Of a stretch of 64,000 bases of DNA, positions 22,560 to 33,965 are shown one piece after another. The notes below the pieces were generated by a model. That model worked only from the letters and a program-made list of their open reading frames with translations, ran no database searches and had not been told where the DNA came from. Each line of letters begins with the position of its first letter. Position 1 is the first letter of the stretch. The stretch comes from Cavia porcellus (Eukaryota > Chordata > Mammalia > Rodentia > Caviidae): NCBI RefSeq assembly GCF_034190915.1, contig NW_026947484.1, positions 69,829,482 through 69,893,481 of the forward strand, given 5' to 3'. Position numbers and translations under genes: made by a program.

Positions 22560-22706
22560 GATATAACTGGAGGTTTTGGGTATTGAACCTAGGGCCTTGC
22601 AGCTAAATTTTAAAATATCTTAAAAGAGTATTTTGAGACAGGGTCTTGCTAAGTTATCCCAGGCTGGTCTTGAACTTGCAGTGCTCTTGCCTTAGCCTCC
22701 CAAAGA
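22560..22706 (-). mobile_element. ID fragment plus B1, antisense
   Basis: First an ID-like piece, 'aggttttgggtattgaacct agggccttgcagctaaat'. Then an antisense B1, 'gagacagggtcttgctaagt', 'cccaggctggtcttgaactt', 'ccttagcctcccaaag'. They may be separate insertions or a composite B1-ID element. Confidence 0.7.
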
Positions 22707-22832
22707 TAAACTTGGCCTGGACAAAGGGGATGAGAGCTTTGCCTCCTGCTGGACAGCTTCTGGGGGTTCTCTAAGGAACAGGGAAGGGGGAGAGATGTAG
22801 TGGAGATTTGAGGCTTGGTTCTTTGCTTTGTA

Positions 22833-22886
22833 AAGGTGTTCAATTAATATTAATATTAACATTAATATTAATATTAAGGTGTTCAA
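22833..22886. repeat. (TAATAT)n minisatellite between 11-bp direct repeats
   Basis: aaggtgttcaa occurs at 22833-22843 and 22876-22886. The 32 bases between them are built of TAATAT-type units with one C. Looks like a 43-bp duplication. Confidence 0.8.
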
Positions 22887-25344
22887 ATGTATATCTCATT
22901 CAAGAAATACGTTTTGAGTCTTACCACAGTGGCTTGACCCTAAGGTTAAACTTATTAGATAAAATCAGTCTCTGTCTTGAAGGTTCTTCAACACAAAGAA
23001 ATTTATACAATTTCAATTCCCCATGATCTTACAATAATAATCATTATGATGATAGGTTTCTCTTATTACAATAGGAAATATGTATGAGAGCTGATAAAAC
23101 GTACAATGAATGTTTAAATTAAAACAAATTTTATTGCAGTAAAAGACACATTGCCAATAATCTCCCTCAGAGGTCTCCCCATCACTTTGAACACACTAAT
23201 CCCATCACCATCGCCACTTTCTGAAGCATTTCTGGAAGTCCTCTTTAACGAATGTCTTTGTGGCATGTGATTAAAAAAATATGGTGGATGCTGCTGCTGA
23301 GTGCTAGAAAGTCTGGAAACACTGTGGGATGTCTTTTCCGCCTTATTCACTGGGTCTGGCACCATGCAACTCCTGAGTCTTCCCCAGAGTCACAGTTACC
23401 ATGCAAGGTCAACAGTTAGAATTGATTCAAGATGTCAAGGTAGCTACAGTGGCGTAACTAAAGAGACTCATGATGGAGGGTGACTTCCAGAAGACTTCAT
23501 GAAGTGATAAGAGCAATGAAATAAGTGTGTCTGACACAAGGGGGAGTATTTGATGGGTACAGTGCTCAATGTACACTGTACCTCATTTTGTTCAACCTGA
23601 TCCATGACTTTGTGGGTCACCTCTATTTTGTCCATCAAGACTTGAAAATGATGCTTACTAGCTGAGTAACCAAGTCAGTGGCTAAATGAAGAGCTTGTAT
23701 TTAAAACTAGAGCAAATCAATGACATAGATGGCTTTGTCGTCCTAGCCAGCACACTTATAATGACTAGAACATGAATCCCTAAGATAGCTTCAATCAGGG
23801 ATTTGAAATTTGAGACCCAGTGATGTCATCAGATTAAAAAAACCCAAAGATCAGGCAAGCGTCCAGGTGACATGTGGGGCTTGGGGACTAAGAGCACTAT
23901 GGCTGCCAACAGGGAGAATTTATCCTGGGTCCCCCTCCTGGTGCTCACATGTCCCAACCTGAAGCAGAAAAAGCCACAGTGGGTGCGTGAGCTATGATGG
24001 TGGACACCCTGGTGGGCGGTGTCCCACTTCCTCATAGCAGGGATAATTTAGGATGTCATCACTGGACAACCAAGTGTTAGCTCTGTGACAGCTGAACACA
24101 GGTGTTGGAGGAGAGCAGCTTTCTTGGTTTTTTGAGCAAATGGGCGATGTCTCATGGAAAGGCAAGCATCTGGCTTCCTGTTCACAAGGGGAGGTGTAGG
24201 TTTCACAATGTTGGACCAGTCCAATGCACCTAATATTCCAAAGCAGACTGCTTCTCCTATTCATTGGACTCAACTGTGTCCTATTGAATTTTGTGTGGCT
24301 GGAGTAATTATGAGAATGAAACTTCCAAGCTATGTGATGCATTAAAGGGCCATTGGAGAAGAAATCAGTGGATGTGAATTTTCTCCTGTTAATGAAATAT
24401 TAAAGGGCATACCAGCCCTCCACAGTGAAATATGGGGAAGAATGAAGAGCAGCAGTAAACATATCAAGTGAAACAGAAGCATCATGAAAGCATTAAAACT
24501 TGGAATAGAATTTTTGTTATCAGAGACGAGCTTGCCACAGTACTTTTCTCCAGCTGACCTATTCCTGTGTACCAGTGATGCCCAGCGGTGGCTGCTCTGC
24601 AAGCTGAGTGAACAGCAGGGCCTCCTGGCACTGATGGAAGTGAAGGTGAAAGAGATGGAGGGTAGCATTCACCACCTGCACCTCACTGAGGTGCGAAGAA
24701 CTTCCTGAGAAGGATCAGCTGCTTGCACCGGCTGTCCTCTGTCAGAAGCTCAGAAGGTGAATGGATTCCCCTGTGGCCTGCAGAGCTCCCGGACCCTCTC
24801 CAGCCCCTGGGATCCTTTGGCCGATGCTGACTTTAGTATACTCTGGCTGACAGCATTGATGCTTAAGACAGCTGCATTCTTGTTGGGCACCTGGTACCCT
24901 CTCTTGTTCCTTCTTGAGAGGGAACCTGGGGCCTCAGGCTCAGCACCAGCAGTTATGACCCATCTACCCTCCTTGCCTGTTGCAGATTCTGTTGAAGCAG
25001 TGGCTTCAGAACCGCTGACTTTGAGATACCCAGCGGGACGCTGGGCTTTGTGAGTCTGGGAAAACTACACCTTAAGGTTGGCCAGTAATCAGAGAAAGTT
25101 CATCTGTGTATAGTGAGAAGAGACCTAAGTAGCACCGGCCCCCCTTTCATGTTCCCCTTTTCTGGCTGAATCTGATTCTGATGGGGATTAGCTGATCTGC
25201 GCCTCTGCTTCCTAGGCCTTTCCTACTCAGAAAGCCATTTATGAGGGGATGAGGGTGACCTGCCGATAGAGATCCAGATTGCCAGGGATTTAGATTTATC
25301 TTGTTATGTTTGACTCCAGTTGCAAATTGTATTTTCTGTACAAT
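22887..25344. other. Intergenic, unassigned
   Basis: No gene was recognised. Open stretches at 24484-24708 (74 aa with [20 protein letters not shown]) and at about 24000-24345 look more protein-like than chance. They sit in different frames with stops between, so a decayed processed pseudogene is possible but unnamed. Confidence 0.4.
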
Positions 25345-25359
25345 TAGACTAAAATTGGT

Positions 25360-25575
25360 TGGAACTTGGGGGACCAATCAAGAAAGCAAGGAGCCAGCCT
25401 TCCTGGTAAGTGGCACAAGCTGTGGGCGGGTCAGGGAGAGAATGTGTCTCCTGAGAATGAGCCATGCTGGAACTTGGGGGACCAACCAAGAAAGCAACGA
25501 GCCAGTCTTCCTGGGAAGTGGCTCAAGCTGTGGGAGGACGAGGGAGAGAATAAGTCGGTGTCTCCCGTGAGCTTA
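25360..25575 (+). repeat. Tandem pair of 108-bp units
   Basis: Both units start tggaacttgggggaccaa and share agaaagcaa, ggagccag/cgagccag, cttcctgg, aagtggc, caagctgtggg and agggagagaat. They differ at scattered sites, so the duplication is not recent. Confidence 0.9.
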
Positions 25576-25894
25576 CCAGTGCATGGGCTGAGAATCAAAT
25601 GTCCTGTGTCCCCTGACCTCTCCACTCGTGCCATTAGCAACTGGATGGTTTTGAGGTCAGCCTGGATAGCAACTAAGTCACATAAAACAACTAAATGCTT
25701 GTATTTGGTTGATTATGCTGACCCGGGGCCAGCGGCCTGAGCATCTCTTGGGAGGATGACCATACGCAATATAGCAAATATGGGGGATTTCCTTCTATCT
25801 TGTCTTTGAAGGCCAATACTGTTTTCACGGTTTTGCTTTGTTCTGATTATTTTGCTCTATTCAGTATTGTTTTGATTGGTTTTAAAGTTTTCTG

Positions 25895-25958
25895 TTTTTG
25901 GTTTGATTTTATTTCTTTTTTTGGTCTTTTTGGTTTGATTTTATTTCTTTTTTTGGTC
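25895..25958. repeat. Perfect 32-bp tandem duplication
   Basis: The 32-base unit beginning tttttggtttgattttattt and ending ttttttggtc is repeated exactly at 25895-25926 and 25927-25958, inside the T-rich part next to the B1. Identity suggests a young duplication. Confidence 0.95.
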
Positions 25959-26083
25959 TTGCTATGCAGTTCAGGCTGGCCTTGAGCTCACGTTGTAGCC
26001 CAACTGGTCTCGAACTCGCAATGATCCTCCTGTCTCAGCCTCCTGAGTGCTGGGATTACAGGCATGAGCCACCACGCCTGGCT
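25959..26083 (-). mobile_element. B1 SINE, antisense
   Basis: 'gttcaggctggccttgagct', 'cccaactggtctcgaactcg', 'gatcctcctgtctcagcctc', 'ctgggattacaggcatgagc', 'caccacgcctggc' is a near-consensus inverted B1, with its T-rich tail merging into the 32-bp duplication. Confidence 0.95.
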
Positions 26084-27172
26084 CTATTATTTCTGATTGA
26101 ATGGTCAACTATTGTGATGATACAAGATGTACTATGGTACCAATTACTGTTAACCCAGTATCCTGGGAAGTGCTGTACCAATTTCACTGCATTGTCTTGA
26201 GTGGCTTTGTTCTGTCTTGTTTTGTTGTATTTTACTATCTTTAAAATAAAATTAAAACAACTTAAAAAAACCAGCTAGACTAAAGTTTGTGTATGTTTGA
26301 CAAAAGAAATTAAACAAAAAAGTAAGGTTTTCTTTAAAAAAGGAAGAGAATCCAAACGTGGCCTACCAACTCTTTCTGGTGTTCTCTCTGCTTCTCTTGT
26401 ATCAAGGAAACCGCCAGCATCTGCTCCCAGTGAGTCCACAGCAAAGCCACTCCTTCCTGCTGAGCATAGCCACAAGTAGCTCCTTTGAGTCTGGCATGAG
26501 GTGGACGGATGAATTTTCTGTGTCCACCCGAATTTTTGCTCTTTTTCTTATTTTTATTCAAACAGTTACATGTCTGTTGGTCACATGACGATGCTTACTA
26601 TTTGGTAGCAGGGCTGTCATGCTAGTTTATCAGTTCGCAGTGAAGAATGGAACCGATGCAAGCTGCAAAACTTTTATCAGCCTGGTCCTCACACGGTGTC
26701 TCCAGAGGCTTTGGAAGTTGGATTATAATCAGAAGGCTGCTGGAAGAGCGTGGAAGCGGAACAAAGAGAGGCTGATAAATCATAGATTTAATAGTGTCAG
26801 GCTAAGACGTCCTGTTTCATCTCTTCTCCAGAGGGACGGGCTTGTGAGTGGTGGTGGGATTTCCAAAGTCTGAATCCTCTAGCTTGGTCTCAAAGGACGT
26901 TGCCTAATTTCCAGTTACTCTTACCTGAGCCTTGAGAAATATAGACCACCACCGGAAAGTGCTTCCTTTTTCTCTTTTTGTACTTTTTAATCTGGCTCCT
27001 TCTTCCTCCTGCTTTTTCTCTCCTTCTCCCCTTCTCCCTCCTTCTCTCATTTCCTCTTTCTGTTGTATCTTTTTACATAACACTAGCTACAAATAAAGAC
27101 CAAAAATGTCATTTATTTTATAAGTGAGAAGCCATTGTATCTAGAAACATGGAATAGAAAATGTGAGACCTA

Positions 27173-27208
27173 AAAACAAACAAGCAAACAAACAAACAAA
27201 TAAACAAA
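27173..27208. repeat. (CAAA)n simple repeat
   Basis: 'aacaaacaagcaaacaaaca' continues with aacaaataaacaaag. Confidence 0.9.
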
Positions 27209-28389
27209 GATGAAGACATCACAACAGACCTCTCCTCACTAAGATCTCCTTCCACGCATAGCTGTTGATCTGGTAATCACATTCCTACGTTATGGAAAAT
27301 CATATTCTTAATGAAAACCCTTCTGTCTTCCTGGAAAAAGTTCAGTTGTTTATTTTAGTAAAATTTTAACTTGGAAATCTTAATAAGAGTGTCATTTGGA
27401 TAAATCAAGTGAGATTTTTGTCTATGTTTGGTAGTGAGAACAAGTCATTAGATAGGACTTCAGAATACATGTTTTAATATGACACTGAAGTGGTTGCTTC
27501 TACTGCACAGTATATCAAAATGACATTGTAAATTAATTATTTCATTAGTTTTCTTAGTTTATTTGTATTTTATGTGTGCATGTTTTTTGTATAAACTGAG
27601 AGTATCTCCTTGTGCGACCCTGGAAACTTCAAGGAAAAAGTGGTGAGACTTAGATTTCGGTGAATGGTGCCAGCATTCTGTTTTATTTAGAATCATTTAT
27701 AATTACTTTCTACTGTCATAAAATTCTCACAGCCCTTTAGAGCCACGTTCCTAGAAGAAAGAGATCACATGGAATGGTAGCCAGTTTTCATGATCGTTAA
27801 GCCAGGTGGACTTGAACAGAAGCTCTGTACTGGACAGTTCGTGGTCTTGGACACCTCATTCGGTAATACTTGACTGAATTTACCAGCTGAAGATGGAAGA
27901 TGCTCTGCTGACCCACTGACCCATGTCTCTTCGTGCTGGTGCCATCCTAGGAAGGCAGGTGGATGCCAATACCTTGGGACACTGAGGGCAGGTCACAGAG
28001 GTTGCAAAAGGTGACAAGATAACAATTTTCCTTCAAGATTTCTGGAAAATTGATGGGGCCTATTACTGGCAGTTGCTGTGACAGAGAAAGCCAACTTGGG
28101 AAACAGAAGAGAGCTTGAGTCCTGAGACAGGAGATGATGGTGCTCTTGTGACAGAGGAAGGGCTGATGTTAACGTGATGTTAAGAGCCGCGTGTCCAGGT
28201 CAGTACTGGAGGCCTGATGGCCTGATGGTTGGAAGCCCTCTCTGCTTTTCAAGCACCTGTATCCCAGGGTTCCCTCATGTCTCAGCCTCCTAAAATACAA
28301 CTTCTGGTGACTCTTTAATCATTTTAGAGAAGAGGGACCAATGTCTAAATTTAGAGAAACGAGGCTATGTGTCATTCCCTGCCCTGAGT

Positions 28390-28545
28390 ATTGTAGAGCA
28401 AATGTATCACTGTAACTTAGTGTTTACTAGGCAGGATTATTCTGAGAGCTAGAGATGAGGTAGGTGGAGCAGTTGGTACAGAGTCTGTCGCATGGTAGGC
28501 ACCACGGGAAATTATCAGTCATCATTATTTTGTTGCTTTTGTTTC
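28390..28545 (+). repeat. MIR 3' half
   Basis: 'gaggtaggtggagcagttgg tacagagtctgtcgcatggt aggcaccacgggaaattatc' with 'atcattatt' matches the 3' half of MIR. Confidence 0.6.
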
Positions 28546-30332
28546 GTCACCAAAATGACCCTCACCCCAAGGTTAGTGGAGTTGGAGCTGCTTTTCCTTT
28601 CACACTAAGACTACGTAGTTCACGAAAGACCCTAGAGTGCCGGAGTCCTCGGTTACTGCCAGGGTAGGCAGTGCTAAACAGGCACGGAAATGTGGTAGTG
28701 TAGCACAGGGGACATTTATTTCCTAACCCCTTAAAAGTGCAGGACAATTTGTGAGGCGCAGACAGGTTCTCTGCTCCTCTTATTCTTTCTGGGACTCAGA
28801 CCGACAGGGTTCCACTATCTCCAACAGATCCCAGGGTAGCCCTGGGGGACCCTCAGTCCCATGTCTAGAGGTGGTGGAAACGTGGGAGACTGAACAGGCC
28901 AGGCCCACAAGCAGCGTGCCTCACTCTGGTTGCACACCCCTGGCCGCAAGTCAATCTCAGTGTAATCCTCACCCGTGAAGGAGGGCAGGGGATCAATACA
29001 GTTATATGTCCAGGAGAAAGGAAAGGAGGACTTTGGTGCTTGTCAAACTAGAGACTATTCTGGCCCATTTCTTTATTTTATTGACTTTAGTTGTGAAATG
29101 TGGATAGGGTTGCTGAGAGCAAACTTGTCCTAAGAAATTGCTGCATAAGAAATTCCCGTGGTCATGCAGAACTTGGCACATGCTTGACTAAGTCTCCATA
29201 ACTTCTTGCACCAAAGATCTTCAAATCTCATCACGCATATTCTCTTTTATTTTTCCATAATTCACTTATAGTGACAAAATCTGTTGACCATACAAAATAA
29301 AATCTAATTGGAGTAAAGATTGGCTTTACTGAGTCCTGTTGGCTTGGTGACAACTGTAAACTATATCCACTGTCATTCTCCCTTCTCCGGTTGATCCCAA
29401 TGCATCCGCCTGCCATGTTCAGTTCCTCCCAGCAGCATCCTGTGGAGACAAACATTCCTCTTCTCTCTTCTAAATTACATACAACCAGCAAGCAGGCAAA
29501 CAGGCTGTGAGGTGATGGTGGGAATTTACATTAGGAGCCTACTAATATACTGTCCAAGGAGGGTCCTGTGGAGAATGTTAATTCATTTTCTACACTGAAT
29601 GGCCACAATTGCTGCAAATTTTCACCAGGGCAAGATCTAAATGAAAATAGCAAGCTTGGAGATAGACAGCCTATGAAATGGTACCTGATGACATTTTAGG
29701 AAGGGTCAGCTATCACAGACAGGTCCCATCAAGTAGAAGACTTTAAAGCTTGGGTTTAAAAGCTTGAAAATGATTGTAAGAGTCATTCTAAATATTTCTT
29801 AAAATGAGGTAGTAAGGAGTTGAAATCTTTTAAAGTAATATTGAAATTTACCAAATTTTAATATTGGAAACATTTCTAGAGTGTGATCATGAAATTGTAT
29901 GACCTGTCTTTTTGTAAGACACGTGGCAGGGCACAGGTGGGCAGAGCATGTCACCTTTTTAGAAACTGCCAGATGGTTGCTTGCTTGATTCCTTTATTGG
30001 TACAGTCATTGATTTATTGGTTCAACTGGGATTACATTTGTGCCTAAAACGGATACTCACAGATCTGTGAGAAGAGATACATGTGAAACAGTATCCTTGC
30101 ACCAAGAGCTGTGGTTGAGACCTTTGGGAAATGTGTCCAGAGTCAAGTGAGACAGTAACTCCCCTCTCAAGAATAACTAACAGTTTACCTGGTGGAGCAG
30201 AGGGGGTCTTCGGAGATGTTTGGGGAATAGTGAAAAGTGTGACTTTTTGTGAGACCCGGGTGTTGGCATAAGGGAAGGGAAGCAGGGGATCAAACTGGGA
30301 AGAATGTCTGAGTAAGCTTGTTGGAAACATTT

Positions 30333-30540
30333 CACGGTGCGCTTGGTGGTACAGGGCTGTAATCTCAGCACTCTGGAAGCTGAGGCAGGAGGATGAAAAG
30401 ACCAGCCACGCCCGGGAAGATCAGTGAGACCCTGTCCCCAAATAAACAATACAATTAAAGAAAGGGCTGGGGGAGTAGCCTAGTGTGAAACGATCCTTAA
30501 GGGTGAAAAAAAGAAAAAGAAAAAGAAAAGGAAAAAAAAA
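30333..30540 (+). mobile_element. Composite B1-ID element, sense
   Basis: A B1 body, 'cttggtggtacagggctgta atctcagcactctggaagct gaggcaggagga ... cagtgagaccctgtcccc', is followed by an ID-like piece, 'aagggctgggggagtagcct agtgtgaaacgatcctta', and an (AAAAG)n tail. B1 joined to ID in one unit is known from several non-murid rodent lineages, which supports the host guess. Confidence 0.7.
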
Positions 30541-31456
30541 CCTTTCATATAATCATAAGGTGTTAAGTTTTATCATGAGGGTTAGATAAGTGTTTTAAAC
30601 CTAATCAATTCTGGGTCACTAAACTTACCTATTAATTCAGCAAACATGTATTAATCACCCAGGTGCAAACTGCTGGACTTTAGAAGCATAACACTAAATG
30701 AAATGTAGCTCCTGCACCTAAGAATTACAGTTTGCTGGACAGCGGTGGCTGTGAGATGGGGAAGATTTTAGTTGCTCATGCTATTGACCCTTTCCCAATT
30801 CACCTCATGTCACCAGTAGTGTCATCAGCTTTGGTATGGTTTATGGAAGTTTTCTTGGTCTTATAGCATATGGTTTTGAAAACACTGCTATTATACTTAT
30901 GTGACAAAACTATATGAGAACAACGCACTTTAGATGTAAAAGCAAGACAAAACTTTGAGGCCACCCTTTTAGTCTGCTTGCCTCCTCCCCACTCCTGTCC
31001 TGTGTCGGAGGCTGGAGCAGCCCATAGTGACAGCTGTGACCTTACCTCTACGTGTGCACTGAGGGATGGGCGTGCCCCCCACGCCCACTGTTACAGTGGA
31101 CTGTGTAACAGCAGGGACAGAAGGGTGCGGGCGGAGGCTCTCCTGTGGGCCTTAGCGGGTGTGCGATGGGATTCTTTCTGGAGATTTTGGGGATGTAGGC
31201 AGGGAAAGAGCATCTCAAGCAAAGGACAAGCCGAGGAGCATCACGTATTCCTAAATGACGGCCTCAGCTGCTTTAGGGAAGGAACACTGCAGGCCAGAGG
31301 GGGAGAAGGTTTTGAAGATGAGTTTTGAAGATAATGTTCAGGCTCATTTGACCAAGATCTGGTCCCTGGATTCAGGTGAGATGTGGAAAGGATAGAAGCT
31401 TTGACTCAACAAAACTTTTCATAAATTCATGGTCTTGTGTCAAGACATTTCTTGAA

Positions 31457-31525
31457 GGCTAGTGGGGTAGCTCAGTTAGCATGCAGAAGGCCCTGGGTGC
31501 TATCCCTTGCACCAATAAAACACAC
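31457..31525 (+). mobile_element. ID-type SINE, sense, ending in (CA)n
   Basis: 'ggctagtggggtagctcagt tagcatgcagaaggccctgg gtgctatcccttgcacc' is the forward tRNA-derived body. The tail aataaaacacaccc grew into a CA microsatellite. Confidence 0.85.
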
Positions 31526-31538
31526 CCACCCACACACA

Positions 31539-31540
<2 letters not shown>

Positions 31541-31587
<47 letters not shown>
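31541..31587. repeat. (CA)n microsatellite
   Basis: About 47 bp of CA, preceded by an impure CA stretch from 31520. Derived from the SINE tail. Confidence 0.95.
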
Positions 31588-31589
<2 letters not shown>

Positions 31590-31654
31590 GCTCTTTCTGT
31601 CTCTCTTTCTCTCTTTCATGAAACAATGAAAATTGTAACCCCAGTATAAACTAC

Positions 31655-32036
31655 TGTTATGGCTTGAATGTGTCCTTTTGAAGTTCACAAGTTGGAAGTC
31701 TAATGCCCAAATTCATATGCTAATCAGTCTGATAATGAGGCTTTTGGAAGATAATTAGATCAGGCTATGTGAAGAAGGGCCTGATGATGCTATTAGTGGC
31801 TTCGTAAGAAAAGAGAGTCTTGAGCTGACGCACTTGCTCTGTCTTGCCATGGGGTATTCTTTGTATCCTTTGTCATGTTACCATGTGATGCAGCAGGAAG
31901 GACCTCCCCAGAGGCCATGCAGATGGCCCATGATCTTGGACTTTCTAGCTTCAGGAACCAAAAACCAGTCTTTTATTCTTCATAAATTATCCAGTCCCGG
32001 GTGTTTTGTTAAAGCAACAGAGAACTGACAAAGATA
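31655..32036 (+). mobile_element. Solo LTR, MaLR/ERVL type
   Basis: Starts tgttatggcttgaatgtgtc and ends 'gttaaagcaacagagaactg acaaagata', with 'gcagatggcccatgatcttg gactttctagcttcagga' before the end, as in MaLR LTRs. No internal sequence was seen. Confidence 0.7.
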
Positions 32037-33239
32037 CTGCCACACATTTCTTTGGGCTCAATTTACTTTTCAAGGTGGTTGGTATCTCTTTCATGACTTT
32101 TGAACTCCGGTCTAAATCTGAGGATTTTACATGTGATCTTTCATTTCTCTTACACTGAACAGACCATCTGAATTAGAGATGGACTGATTTCCACTGAACC
32201 ACAGGATCTGAACCATGCTAAGGAGAAACAGATTTTAAAAAAGATAATAGGTATTCATAACTTTAGAAGACAGGAGATACCTTTCTTCCCCTTTAAGTTT
32301 TAGAGCAAGCAAAGAAATCTGAAGGCTAATGCTGTAGCAGGGAGGTGGCTCCTCAGCTGACCAGAGAAGGCTTCTTTGATGCCAGGGCTCCGACCTTGTC
32401 TCTGGTCAGGCTCTCACTATCTCCAGGCATGCGAGGCACCTCTGCAATGCAGAGTGGGATGCAGTCTGAACTTTCTTTACCAACGAGAAACAAGGCTGAG
32501 AGTTTTCTGGAAGGAGAGAAGCGATGACCTGTGTGTGATTTTAGCATCACGTTTTCCAGCCCTGAATATTTCAGAGTGTTCTATTGAGCCCAGACTGTCA
32601 TTCTGTAATTTTTCCTTTCCTGCCAATACCAACTCACTGACCAGGGAAAACACCTGTAAACCGATGGTTTGATCTTTGCATCTGTACTTCCTCAATCCTT
32701 GTCTGAAGAAGCTCTCGTGTTACATTTTTAAATAGTACATCTCTGATGCTATTCTTTTAAGTCTCTGTAGAAGTTATTTTACTTAGCTTGGAAAACCAGC
32801 CGTAAATCCTGTGGATTCCCTCACGGCCACCTGCTTACCTGAGAAGGATGCTCCCGAGCTCTTCGGGAGGAAGAAGGCAGGGCGAGGTCATGCTGTACCA
32901 GCAGGTCCTTGCCCCTGTCTGCTGACACAGAAAACTTCTGTGCCTTCTCATCTTATTTTTGGCCTCACTCAGGTGCAGCAACCTCCCGCTGGTCCAGCTG
33001 CGATCAAGACACTCACTTGAACCTTCCTTCTGAGCCTCCCGGCCCCAGCGAGGATTTGAACTCGTGGTCCTGAGAGCAGGATGGATGAGTGCTCCAGGGC
33101 TCCCACGCTGACTCCATCAAAGCTCTCCTCCCGCATCTCCATTATGTGAACAGCTCTGTTAACCAAACCTATTATCTTTCCCCCTTGGTTTTCAACTTGA
33201 GAAAGAGAAAGCAACTTCTTTAATGGCCCACAGATTGAT
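32037..33239. other. Intergenic, unassigned
   Basis: ORFs at 32345-32695 and 32811-33214 on both strands have no recognisable domains. A possible tRNA-SINE scrap, 'gcgaggatttgaactcgtgg', lies near 33050. Confidence 0.4.
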
Positions 33240-33965
33240 GATTAACATTTTACACGTCCCTGCTGCTAAGTAAAAGAACTGCTTTGTGGACAGTGAAAAT
33301 GCCTAGGAGAAGGAAGCGGGAGTCAACTCGGTTTATTAAGCTGTGCTGCTTCATTAATCACAGTCTTTTTTTTATGGCAGTGCTTAAAGGCCCATCCATT
33401 GTACTTCTCGGGAATGGGGCAGATCAAAACCGAGTGCTTTTAGTGCACCTTTGACATCTGGCCTAGCAGCCGCTATCTGCGATATTGCTCTCCAGCAGGA
33501 CGGGGAGCTGCATTTACCGTGACCATGCTGGCCCCTCTGATTTAAGCTACTGCAGAGGGCAATGAATTACCGTAAAGGAGCTCCGCTGCAGAAGCCCAAG
33601 TTTTATGCTGGACCCCTGCCAGCTTCCCCACTTTATGAGTATGAACAATCAGACAATTGAACTGATTTGACTTGGCTGCTCCTGGAGTTTCATTGCCGTG
33701 AACCTGGGGCTGTAATGGTGGCGATGCCAGGCTAAGTGCCCCTCTGACTAGGAGCAGTGCCCCCTGCCCGATCAAGTAGGGCACCCATTCTTGTTAGCTG
33801 AAAACTGCTCTGATTTGCAGCAAGGGGGAAAATAGATCCCATGCAATCAGATTAACTCAACTCTGAATGTTATTTTCATTTAACACTGTGGAACCAGGCA
33901 GTGCCCCAATTCTCTTTTTTAATGGTAAACTAATTAAAAGGCAGGGTTCTTTGCAAGGAGTCTTA
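33240..33965. promoter_or_regulatory. Candidate conserved enhancer between TRPM6 and RORB
   Basis: About 720 bp with no SINE, LTR, L1 or simple repeat and moderate GC. It is rich in homeodomain-type cores: gtttattaagctg, cttcattaatcacag, tgaattaccg, caatcagattaactc, aaactaattaaaagg. This is the usual look of developmental enhancers. It is about 25 kb beyond the RORB stop codon, whose product acts in retina and cortex. Conservation itself cannot be seen from one sequence. Confidence 0.45.

Larger units (their letters stand above)
25354..26275 (+). mobile_element. Unclassified A-tailed retroelement, copy 1 (with 108-bp tandem units)
   Basis: In order: two 108-bp tandem units (25360-25467, 25468-25575) starting tggaacttgggggacc, then a GC-rich body, a T-rich middle, and a 3' module 'attactgttaacccagtatc ... 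ctgtaccaatttcactgca' ending 'ctttaaaataaaattaaaac' plus A-rich sequence. tagactaaa flanks it at 25345-25353 and 26276-26284. Copies 2 and 3 share the layout (copy 3 the 3' part). A B1 has inserted into the 3' part. It could be a 5'-truncated LINE 3'UTR or a composite non-autonomous element. Confidence 0.6.
26285..30332. other. Intergenic, mostly unique sequence
   Basis: Nothing gene-like was recognised. It holds a polypyrimidine run (27000-27060), a (CAAA)n run and a MIR 3' part near 28390. Short ORFs on both strands look random. Confidence 0.5.

Noticed and set aside
25301..25740. Overlapping 89- and 124-codon ORFs with internal protein repeats
   Set aside because: The protein repeats only mirror the 108-bp DNA tandem units. 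Both frames are open by chance.
25854..26088. gctctatt on both sides of the B1 as its target-site duplication
   Set aside because: Copies 2 and 3 show that the sequence just after the first gctctatt belongs to the host element, so the match is coincidental.
30978..31328. 116-codon ORF in GC-richer DNA
   Set aside because: No recognisable motif, no splice or promoter context. The small dyad ccactgt/acagtgg inside it is too short to mean much.
31500..31688. ORF with long Cys-Val run
   Set aside because: Translation of the (CA)n microsatellite.
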